DNA from: SVTX01 sp045538195
GTDB lineage: Bacteria; Bacillota; Clostridia; Oscillospirales; CAG-272
Assembly: GCA_045538195.1 (NCBI GenBank)
Contig: JAZSRA010000083.1
Coordinates: 1-17,644, forward strand
Length of the DNA: 17,644 nt
Direction of reading: 5' to 3'
Part shown: one piece after another, positions 6,822-12,617 of the stretch
Numbering within the stretch: position 1 is the first letter of the stretch
How the letters are laid out: each line of letters begins with the position of its first letter
The notes under the pieces: model-generated
Database searches by the model: none
What the model saw: the letters and a program-made list of their open reading frames with translations, nothing else
What the model was told of the DNA's origin: nothing
Position numbers and translations under genes: made by a program

Positions 6822-7336
6822 AGCATGGCTTTCTTGATTTTATCGGCGAGCTGAGAGATATTTTCCTCCATAATGGTAGGCAGAGACATATCCTTTCGAT
6901 CGTCTCCGTTATCCCCTCCGCCAAGTATCTCGGATCTTACTGCTTTGACGATAAATCTGTTTATTCCCTTGAAGCGGCTTGGATCGAGAGAACCACCGAG
7001 ACAGGTCACGTCGATCGCGCTTGCGCGCATATCCTCGGGAATACACTTTTCGGCATATTCATCAAAGCAATCAACAAATCCGCAACAGATGTAGTATGCC
7101 GTCTTATTCTCTTTCAGCTCGTCTCTGTGCTTTTTTATGTAATTTCTGGCGTTCTTTGCCGCCTTACCCATTATTATCGGGAAGCCAAGCACAACTGCGT
7201 CGAAATCCGACAAGGACGGTTCATTTTTACCTATTTCAAAAAGCTGTACCTCATGATTTTTCAGTTCTTTTGCCAAAAGCGAGGCGCACTCAAGTGTCGT
7301 ACCTCCAACCGTGGCGTAAACGATCGCAATTTTCAA
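6818..7336 (-). CDS. HemG-like flavodoxin domain protein, TTG start
   Basis: A 172-residue FMN-binding flavodoxin-fold protein. The phosphate loop is YATVGGTT (residues 7-14). The segment CLGGSLDPSRFKGINRFIVKA and following GGGDNGDDRKD resemble the region of HemG-type protoporphyrinogen oxidases (Flavodoxin_5), including the RF-IK motif and the conserved DxRK. The frame continues to an ATG at 7354, but AAGGA lies 8 bases before a TTG at 7336-7334, and flavodoxins normally begin MKIAIVYA as here, so I favour TTG. No heme genes are nearby, so protoporphyrinogen oxidase activity is not implied; electron transfer is the safe statement. Own promoter; its 3' end lies within the duplicated tRNA flank. 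Confidence 0.85.
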   Translation of the reverse strand: MKIAIVYATVGGTTLECASLLAKELKNHEVQLFEIGKNEPSLSDFDAVVLGFPIIMGKAAKNARNYIKKHRDELKENKTAYYICCGFVDCFDEYAEKCIPEDMRASAIDVTCLGGSLDPSRFKGINRFIVKAVRSEILGGGDNGDDRKDMSLPTIMEENISQLADKIKKAML

Positions 7337-7371
7337 TTTTTTATTCCTTCGCATAATTTTTTATCTACTCA

Positions 7372-7400
7372 ATTATACCCCACCTATATCGGCAAGTCAA
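7372..7400 (-). promoter_or_regulatory. Sigma-A type promoter for the flavodoxin gene
   Basis: On the minus strand: TTGACT (7395-7400), 17-base spacer, TATAAT (7372-7377). The predicted transcript start falls only about 10 bases before the upstream ATG at 7354, which supports the downstream TTG start. Confidence 0.85.
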
Positions 7401-7431
7401 GAGAAAAATTTGCCTAAAGCGTGAATTTTTA

Positions 7432-7460
7432 TTGAAAAATCGGTTGAAATATGATATACT
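7432..7460 (+). promoter_or_regulatory. Sigma-A type promoter for ligA
   Basis: TTGAAA (7432-7437), 17-base spacer, TATACT (7455-7460), with TGA before the -10. It is back to back with the flavodoxin promoter, 31 bases apart. Confidence 0.85.
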
Positions 7461-7500
7461 TATATTAATATTATTGATTTTACGAAAGTGAGCGGCAAAA

Positions 7501-9504
7501 ATGAGCGAAAAGTCCGAAATTTCCGAAAAAATAGACAAACTGCGTCGGGAACTGACCCATCACGCAAAGCTTTATTACGTCTACGACGCCCCAGAGATCT
7601 CTGACTACGATTACGATATGATGTTCGCCGAGTTGAAGCGACTTGAAGCCGAAAATCCCGAGTTTTTCGATCCCGCAAGTCCCACACAGAGAGTTGGAGG
7701 CAAGCCTCTTGACAAATTCAATAAGGTGACCCACACGGCGCGTATGGACTCGCTTGCCGACGTCTTTTCATTTGACGAGCTCCGTGATTTTATCGACGGC
7801 GTTAAAAAGACCGCTCCTCAGGTGGTCTGGTCGGTTGAACCCAAGATCGACGGCTTGTCCGTATCCTTGAAATACGAAAAGGGTGTTTTCGTCCAAGGCG
7901 CGACACGCGGAGACGGAGTTACGGGCGAGGACGTTACCAATAACCTCCGCACGGTCTTTTCCATTCCTATGGCTCTGCCCGAGCCTCTTGATCTGACGGT
8001 CAGAGGTGAGGTTTATATGCCCCGCTCGGTTTTTGAACGCATCAACGCAAAGCGCGAAGCCGAGGGAAAGGCACTTATGGCGAATCCCCGAAACGCGGCG
8101 GCAGGCTCGCTCCGTCAGCTTGACCCCGAAGTAACCGCCAAGCGTGGACTTGACATATTCGTCTTTAATTTTCAAGAGGGCGATCTCTATCTTGACGGAC
8201 ACGCACCCACAAGCCACACAGAAACCCTTGACCGTCTCGAAGCTTTGGGATTCTCCGTCGTAAAAATACGCGCGCAGACCGATGACGCAGAGGCAATAAT
8301 TGCGCACATTGAGCGCATCGGAGCGGCGAGAGAAGGTCTTCCCTACGATATCGACGGCGTGGTCATCAAAGCGGATCTGCTTTCAGACCGCCGACTGATC
8401 GGCGAGGGTACAAGCACACCCAAATGGGCGGCGGCGTACAAGTTCCCGCCTGAGGAAAAACAGACAAAGCTTGAAGATATAACGATAAACGTAGGACGCA
8501 CGGGAGTATTGACCCCCACCGCAGTCCTCTCCCCCGTCCGTCTCGCGGGAACGACGGTCAGTCGCGCAAGCCTGCACAACCTTGATTTCATTCGTCAGCG
8601 TGGCATTATGCTGGGCGACGTAGTTACCGTCAGAAAGGCGGGCGACATCATTCCCGAGGTCGTCTCTGCCCACGCGGATAAGCGAGACGGATCTGAGCGC
8701 GAGTTTAAAATGCCCGAATTTTGCCCCTCCTGCGGAGAGCCTGTATATTACGACCCCGACGAAGCCGCGGCGGTCAGATGCACCAATCTGTCCTGCCCCG
8801 CTCAGCTCTCGCGCGGTATTGAGCATTTCGCCTCCAAGGGCGCTATGAATATCGATGGCCTCGGACCGCAAATAATCGATCTGCTTATAGAAAATGACTT
8901 GATTTCAAGCTCTGCCGATCTTTATACTATCCGTGCCGAGGACATTCAAAATCTTGAACGCATGGGTGAAAAATCGGCACAAAATCTTATAAACGCAATA
9001 GAAAACTCCAAGAGCGCGGGACTTGAAAGATTGCTCTGCGCCCTCGGTATTCCAAACGTCGGCGAGGTTGCCGCGGAGACACTCGCAAAGAAATTCAGAA
9101 CCCTCGACGCGTGTATGTCCGCAACCGTCGACGATCTTACGGCTATTGACGATTTCGGTGAAATAACCGCTCGTAGCGTTGTGAATTTCTTCGCCCACGA
9201 GAGCAACATCGAGCTTTGCCACAAGCTCGTGGCTGCGGGACTTCTGACAGAAGCGGTCAAGGAAGCAGCATCCGACAAATTTGCGGGACTTACTTTTGTG
9301 CTGACAGGTACGCTGCCCACGTTGTCGCGCGACGAGGCAAGTGAGCTGATAAAAGCTCAGGGTGGCAAGGTCTCGGGATCGGTCTCCAAAAAGACAAGCT
9401 ACGTTGTGGCGGGCGAGGCGGCAGGAAGCAAGCTGACCAAGGCTCAATCTCTCGGCATAAAGATAATTGACGAGGAAGAATTGAAGAAGATGCTTGAGGA
9501 ATAA
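7501..9504 (+). CDS. ligA: NAD+-dependent DNA ligase LigA
   Basis: A 667-residue enzyme, normal length for LigA, which seals nicks between Okazaki fragments and in repair, using NAD+. All domains are present in order: Ia (YYxYDxPxISDxxYD, residues 25-39); adenylation domain with catalytic Lys115 in EPKIDG; OB fold; zinc finger Cys408, Cys411, Cys427, Cys432; helix-hairpin-helix repeats (about 440-580); and a C-terminal BRCT domain from about residue 591 to the end (GLTFVLTGTLPTLSR). The start is preceded by a weak SD (AAAGTGAG). It appears to be a single-gene unit; pcrA, its common neighbour in Bacillota, is not present. Dispersed repeat copy B begins just after the stop codon and its hairpin may act as the 3' end. 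Confidence 0.98.
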   Translation: MSEKSEISEKIDKLRRELTHHAKLYYVYDAPEISDYDYDMMFAELKRLEAENPEFFDPASPTQRVGGKPLDKFNKVTHTARMDSLADVFSFDELRDFIDGVKKTAPQVVWSVEPKIDGLSVSLKYEKGVFVQGATRGDGVTGEDVTNNLRTVFSIPMALPEPLDLTVRGEVYMPRSVFERINAKREAEGKALMANPRNAAAGSLRQLDPEVTAKRGLDIFVFNFQEGDLYLDGHAPTSHTETLDRLEALGFSVVKIRAQTDDAEAIIAHIERIGAAREGLPYDIDGVVIKADLLSDRRLIGEGTSTPKWAAAYKFPPEEKQTKLEDITINVGRTGVLTPTAVLSPVRLAGTTVSRASLHNLDFIRQRGIMLGDVVTVRKAGDIIPEVVSAHADKRDGSEREFKMPEFCPSCGEPVYYDPDEAAAVRCTNLSCPAQLSRGIEHFASKGAMNIDGLGPQIIDLLIENDLISSSADLYTIRAEDIQNLERMGEKSAQNLINAIENSKSAGLERLLCALGIPNVGEVAAETLAKKFRTLDACMSATVDDLTAIDDFGEITARSVVNFFAHESNIELCHKLVAAGLLTEAVKEAASDKFAGLTFVLTGTLPTLSRDEASELIKAQGGKVSGSVSKKTSYVVAGEAAGSKLTKAQSLGIKIIDEEELKKMLEE

Positions 9505-9509
9505 TTCAC

Positions 9510-9720
9510 GGTTTCAAATTTTGATTTATCTGTTAGTTTAACACTAACTTTTCTTGTCATCAGCGACAAGAAAAGTTACAAAAGAAACGCCGCACGGAGG
9601 ATAGGGGCGGGTCTTACGAATAAAAAAGCGAACATGCCGCATTTTTATTCGCTTCGGCAGCCCCTCCCCCGTGTCCCCCAACCCCATGGGTTAAAATGGA
9701 GAGGTTAAAGTTAAAGCCAT
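9510..9720 (-). repeat. Dispersed structured intergenic repeat, copy B
   Basis: The reverse complement of this stretch aligns with 1-225 and with 9866-10030. Hairpins: 9545-9558 with 9565-9578 (14 perfect pairs, 6-base loop) and 9617-9626 with 9642-9651 (10 pairs) enclosing a 15-base loop (9627-9641). That loop is identical, in reverse complement, to the loop of copy C (9909-9923). The conserved end (9524-9540) is 20 bases past the ligA stop codon. Confidence 0.85.
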
Positions 9721-9744
9721 ATCAAGCTTTTAAATTTAATGAGG

Positions 9745-9773
9745 CTTTCCTTCGGAAAGGTCGCTTACGCGAC
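9745..9773 (+). repeat. Pair of short hairpins between repeat copies B and C
   Basis: CTTTCC/GGAAAG with loop TTC (9745-9759) and GTCGC/GCGAC with loop TTAC (9760-9773), directly adjacent. Same style as the array at 12084-12269. The rest of 9720-9865 is AT-rich with no gene seen. Confidence 0.6.
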
Positions 9774-9865
9774 AGAGCTTTAAGCTTTAATAAGATTACG
9801 GCTACGGTTCAAAAGTTTAAGAGGGACTTTGTGTCTATTTAATCAATTACATCCACCACCAACAG

Positions 9866-10030
9866 AGAGGGGATACTTAAGGGGAGAGGATGTCGCAGGG
9901 CGAGAAAATGCGGCATGTTCGCTTTTTCTCGCACAAGACCCCTTTCCCCTTGAGCGGCTTTTCTTTTCGTGCTTTTCTTGCAGCTGTTGGCAAGAAAAGT
10001 ACATATAAAAATAGATAAACTCCAATTTAT
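9866..10030 (+). repeat. Dispersed structured intergenic repeat, copy C
   Basis: Same orientation as copy A and inverted relative to copy B. Hairpin 9900-9908 with 9924-9932 (9 pairs) encloses the 15-base loop shared with copy B. Hairpin 9972-9981 with 9990-9999 (10 pairs). The ACATATAAA...AGATAAA end matches copy A. The conserved end is about 17 bases from the stop codon of the minus-strand amidase. A short minus-strand open frame across it (9843-10040) is rejected as repeat sequence. Confidence 0.8.
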
Positions 10031-10036
10031 CCGTCG

Positions 10037-10600
10037 TCATGCCAACCCCGTAAACTCCACTATTCCGTTATAAATTCCCCTTGCGAAAAGTCCGGGATTG
10101 CTTCTCATTACAGCCGCTTCCTCGGGATTTGATATAAATCCGATCTCCACCAAGGTAGCGGGCATATTCGTCTTTTTTAGGACGTACAGCCCGGGGCGCA
10201 CGAACATTCCTCTCCTTGGAAATCCCGTGGCTTCAACAAGACTGTTGACTATATCATCGCCAAGTCTGAACGCGCGCGAATCCCTTGAATATGCGTAAGC
10301 CTCAACACCCTTGGCAGACGGATCGGTTGAGCCGTTTGTATGTATGCTGATGAAATAATCGGCTCCCCATGCGTTGGCATCGGCAACACGCGCACGTAAA
10401 CTTCCCGCATTGGACGAGCCTAAAACCTCATTCGGCGAGTTGCGCGATAGTCTGACCTCGTAATTTCCGCTTATCCGCAAAAGCGCGGCAAGCTCCTGCC
10501 CCACCTCGTAGGTCACGTCCTGCTCGCGAAGTCCGTTTCCTTCGGCACCCGTGTTAAAGCCCGACGGATTATGTCCCTGATCGATATATATTCTCGGCAT
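10037..10600 (-). CDS. N-acetylmuramoyl-L-alanine amidase (amidase_3), CwlC-like, no signal peptide
   Basis: A 187-residue zinc amidase that cleaves the bond between N-acetylmuramate and L-alanine in peptidoglycan. The expected residues are present: His10 (IDQGHNP), Glu26 (GLREQD), His87 (SIHTN) and the catalytic Glu152 (LVEIGFISN). The protein is a bare catalytic domain with no signal peptide, no SH3/LysM/SPOR domain and no membrane segment. Bare or leaderless amidase_3 enzymes include the Bacillus mother-cell lysin CwlC and phage endolysins; no phage genes are nearby, and a sigma-K-like promoter sits upstream, so a mother-cell lysis role is the better guess. The SD GAGGGGA is about 8 bases before the ATG. 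Divergent from rsmI. Confidence 0.9.
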   Translation of the reverse strand: MPRIYIDQGHNPSGFNTGAEGNGLREQDVTYEVGQELAALLRISGNYEVRLSRNSPNEVLGSSNAGSLRARVADANAWGADYFISIHTNGSTDPSAKGVEAYAYSRDSRAFRLGDDIVNSLVEATGFPRRGMFVRPGLYVLKKTNMPATLVEIGFISNPEEAAVMRSNPGLFARGIYNGIVEFTGLA

Positions 10601-10631
10601 AAAATATCCCCTCTCTATCGTTTTCTATAAC

Positions 10632-10659
10632 TATTTTATGCCAACAAACCTGAAACCGT
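10632..10659 (-). promoter_or_regulatory. Possible sigma-K promoter for the amidase gene
   Basis: On the minus strand: AC (10658-10659), 17 bases, then CATAAAATA (10632-10640), a full match to CATANNNTA. It lies about 32 bases upstream of the ATG. No convincing sigma-A promoter is seen for this gene. Confidence 0.5.
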
Positions 10660-10686
10660 TAAAACCTTTAAAGAAAGGCTATAAAA

Positions 10687-11592
10687 ATGAACGAAAATAA
10701 GATAGACCTTGACCTGGGTGTCGAGATCTCCCCTGAAAAAAATAAAGTTGTGGGCGGCACGCTCTATCTTGTTGCCACCCCCGTCGGCAATCTTGCAGAC
10801 ATTTCGGCTCGTGCCGTCAAAGTGCTTCGCGAGGTCGATTTCGTTGCCGCCGAGGACACCCGAAACTCTATGCGTCTGCTCTCCTACCTCGGCATACAGA
10901 AGCCTATGGTCTCCTATTTTGAGCATAACAAGCGTACCCACGGAGATATGATCTGCGACCGACTTGCAGCTGGAGAATCCTGCGCCCTCGTCACTGATGC
11001 AGGCACACCTGCAATCAGCGACCCCGGAGAGGACATAGTCGCTCTTTGCGCCACTCGTGGAATTCCCGTCACAAGTATTCCGGGCGCTTGCGCGGCTATT
11101 TTGGCGCTTACGCTATCGGGTCTGCCCACGCGAAGATTTTGCTTTGAGGGATTTTTGTCGGCTGACAAAAAGGAACGCAGAGCGCGCCTTGAAGAACTGA
11201 AGCACGACAACCGCACGACCATCTTTCACGAAGCCCCCCACAAGCTGAAATCCACTCTCGCGGATATGCGCGAAATATTCGGCGCGGATCGTAAGATCTC
11301 CCTTTGTCGCGAGCTGACGAAGCTCAACGAGGATATTCACCGAACTACTCTTGCGGGAGCCGTCGAATATTACGACGAAAATCCCCCCCGAGGTGAGTAC
11401 GTTCTTGTGGTCGAGGGTGCGCCCGAAGGCAGTATTTCAGCTCCCGAGAGCGACCTCTGTTCCCTCTCTGTAGAAGATCACGTCAATCATTACATAAACG
11501 CGGGAATGAGCAAAAAGGACGCAATTAAGTCCGCCGCGCGTGACCGTGGTGTTCCAAAGAACGATATTTATATGTATTTTGTTAAAGATTAG
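10687..11592 (+). CDS. rsmI: 16S rRNA (cytidine(1402)-2'-O)-methyltransferase RsmI
   Basis: A 301-residue SAM-dependent methyltransferase of the tetrapyrrole-methylase fold that 2'-O-methylates C1402 in the decoding centre of 16S rRNA. Family motifs: GTLYLVATPVGNLADIS (residues 24-40), EDTRNS (56-61), LVTDAGTPAISDPG (101-114), SIPGACAAILAL and the FEGFL segment, then F-HEAPHKL. The C-terminal part holds the usual helical extension (VEDHVNHYINAGMSKKDAIK). It has about 20 extra residues at the N-terminus compared with most members. The SD AAAGAAAGG is about 10 bases upstream of the ATG. A terminator follows directly, so it is the end of its unit; its promoter is not clear. Confidence 0.97.
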   Translation: MNENKIDLDLGVEISPEKNKVVGGTLYLVATPVGNLADISARAVKVLREVDFVAAEDTRNSMRLLSYLGIQKPMVSYFEHNKRTHGDMICDRLAAGESCALVTDAGTPAISDPGEDIVALCATRGIPVTSIPGACAAILALTLSGLPTRRFCFEGFLSADKKERRARLEELKHDNRTTIFHEAPHKLKSTLADMREIFGADRKISLCRELTKLNEDIHRTTLAGAVEYYDENPPRGEYVLVVEGAPEGSISAPESDLCSLSVEDHVNHYINAGMSKKDAIKSAARDRGVPKNDIYMYFVKD

Positions 11593-11600
11593 AACATGAC

Positions 11601-11633
11601 AAAAGGGGAAAGCTTAAAAAAGTTTCCCCTTTT
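11601..11633. terminator. Terminator after rsmI
   Basis: Stem AAAAGGGGAAA (11601-11611) with TTTCCCCTTTT (11623-11633), 11 perfect pairs, 11-base loop. The stem starts 9 bases after the rsmI stop codon. Confidence 0.88.
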
Positions 11634-11792
11634 CCGCATTTATGCCTCTTCAAAACCTATTAATAATAATGACCGCGAAGGCAACAAAATCCGCTTTCAC
11701 ACAGAAAAATCAAAAAATTCCATTGATTTACGGCGCTTTTTTTGCAATTTTGACAAAGGTAAAAAAAAGCAAAAAAAATTTCAAAAAAGGTG

Positions 11793-11821
11793 TTGACAAA
11801 ACGTCTTTGTTGTGGTATAAT
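11793..11821 (+). promoter_or_regulatory. Promoter of the tRNA-Thr/tRNA-Tyr operon
   Basis: TTGACA (11793-11798), 17-base spacer, TATAAT (11816-11821), with TGG before the -10. The upstream region (11640-11790) is AT-rich and A-tract rich, with no gene seen. Confidence 0.92.
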
Positions 11822-11863
11822 ATCAAAGACGTCGAGGTAAGCGACAGTCGATCAACTAAATAC

Positions 11864-11938
11864 GCTGGTGTGGCTCAATGGCAGAGCAGCTGATTTGTAA
11901 TCAGCAGGTTGATGGTTCGACTCCGTTCACCAGCTCCA
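11864..11938 (+). tRNA. tRNA-Thr (anticodon TGT)
   Basis: A 75-base cloverleaf with encoded CCA. Acceptor GCTGGTG (11864-11870) pairs with CACCAGC (11928-11934); anticodon stem GCTGA/TCAGC encloses TTTGTAA, giving TGT. The T arm contains GGTTCGACTCC. Discriminator T, CCA at 11936-11938. Four bases separate it from tRNA-Tyr. Confidence 0.97.
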
Positions 11939-11942
11939 ATAT

Positions 11943-12028
11943 GGGGGATTTCCCGAGCGGCCAAAGGGGGCAGACTGTAAATCTGTTGTCACTGACTTCG
12001 GTGGTCCGAATCCACCATCCCCCACCAG
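11943..12028 (+). tRNA. tRNA-Tyr (anticodon GTA)
   Basis: An 86-base class II tRNA with a long variable arm. Acceptor GGGGGAT (11943-11949) pairs with ATCCCCC (12018-12024); anticodon stem CAGA/TCTG encloses CTGTAAA, giving GTA. CCA encoded at 12026-12028. Confidence 0.97.
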
Positions 12029-12035
12029 AAAAAAG

Positions 12036-12073
12036 CACACATTTGTCTTGGTAGACAAATGTGTGCTTTTTTC
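12036..12073 (+). terminator. Terminator of the tRNA-Thr/Tyr operon
   Basis: Stem 12036-12049 with 12054-12067 (14 perfect pairs), TGGT loop, six T at 12068-12073. Confidence 0.93.
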
Positions 12074-12083
12074 AACTAAATTC

Positions 12084-12269
12084 GTCCTTACGGACGGGAT
12101 AAATCCCACTTGCGTGGGATGAAATCACTTCGTGATGAAATTCCGCTTCGCGGGGAGAGATAGGACGGATTTGATTTCATCTGAGGCGGCATGCCGAAGA
12201 TTTCATCCGAGCTTGCGCTTTTTCTTTCCAAGCCGCAGGCTTGGTATATCATCACGCACCGGCGTGATT
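12084..12269 (+). repeat. Array of short tight-loop hairpins
   Basis: Successive perfect stems: 12084-12088/12093-12097 (loop TTAC), 12104-12110/12115-12121 (TTGC), 12125-12129/12133-12137 (TTC), 12144-12147/12151-12154 (TTC), 12229-12235/12239-12245 (GCA) and 12252-12258/12263-12269 (ACCG). A GATTTCATC motif occurs twice in between (about 12173-12181 and 12200-12208). No gene, promoter or T tract is associated with the array; 12270-12370 is AT-rich with a weak hairpin at 12289-12304. Confidence 0.75.
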
Positions 12270-12370
12270 AATTATATTCGTTCCGCAAAGTTAAACAACT
12301 TTAACTTTTTTGTTTGTTGCATTTGACAAAAAATAATTTATCTCCCACAAATTTGTTACAATTTCCCCTC

Positions 12371-12399
12371 TTGACAAAATTCGATTTTTATGAGATAAT
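12371..12399 (+). promoter_or_regulatory. Sigma-A type promoter of the ZTP riboswitch-pflBA transcript
   Basis: TTGACA (12371-12376), 17-base spacer, GATAAT (12394-12399). Predicted transcription start near 12406, about 20 bases before the aptamer and 210 bases before the pflB start. Confidence 0.88.
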
Positions 12400-12426
12400 A
12401 TATTTGTTAAGGTAACAATTAAATAT

Positions 12427-12539
12427 CGTTTGCGCAACTGACGGATATCGCAGAGTACTGCGGGGGAGCGCAAACGAAGCCGAGTATATACTCGGGAATC
12501 TCAATTTTGAGATTGCTTATAGCCGACCGTCTGGGCAAA
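12427..12539 (+). ncRNA. ZTP/ZMP (pfl motif) riboswitch aptamer
   Basis: Matches the pfl motif in all core parts. P1: CGTTTGCGC (12427-12435) pairs with GCGCAAACG (12468-12476). P2: CGCAG (12449-12453) pairs with CTGCG (12458-12462). The AACTG joining segment is at 12436-12440 and the GGGGAG side at 12463-12468. The second domain carries CCGTCTGGGCA (12527-12537), close to the class consensus CCGCCTGGGCA. The pseudoknot is GACGG (12440-12444) with CCGTC (12527-12531); relative to the usual GGCGG/CCGCC this is a compensated change. The linker has two extra hairpins (about 12480-12495 and 12498-12515). The ligand is ZTP or ZMP, an alarmone for low 10-formyl-tetrahydrofolate. It precedes pflB, the gene class after which this motif was first named. 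Confidence 0.93.
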
Positions 12540-12569
12540 CCGTTTTCTCAAAATCGGTTTGCCTTTTTT
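12535..12569 (+). terminator. Riboswitch expression-platform terminator
   Basis: GCAAACCG (12535-12542) pairs with CGGTTTGC (12555-12562), extended by TTTT/AAAA inside; six T at 12564-12569. The left arm begins inside the conserved TGGGCA of the aptamer, so ligand binding and terminator formation should exclude each other. This predicts an ON switch. Confidence 0.9.
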
Positions 12570-12617
12570 GTTTACCGCAATATATATACTTGTTAATACA
12601 TCTCAAGGAGGATAAAT

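Noticed and set aside
10037..10600. Prophage endolysin
   Set aside because: There is no holin, phage structural gene or integrase in the window; the upstream sigma-K-like promoter favours a host role, though a phage origin is not excluded.
12084..12269. CRISPR array
   Set aside because: The hairpin units differ in sequence, have no constant repeat or spacer length, and no cas genes are nearby.
12289..12310. Terminator hairpin AAAGTT/AACTTT followed by a T run
   Set aside because: The stem is only six A/T-rich pairs and no gene upstream needs it, since the tRNA operon already has a strong terminator at 12036-12073.
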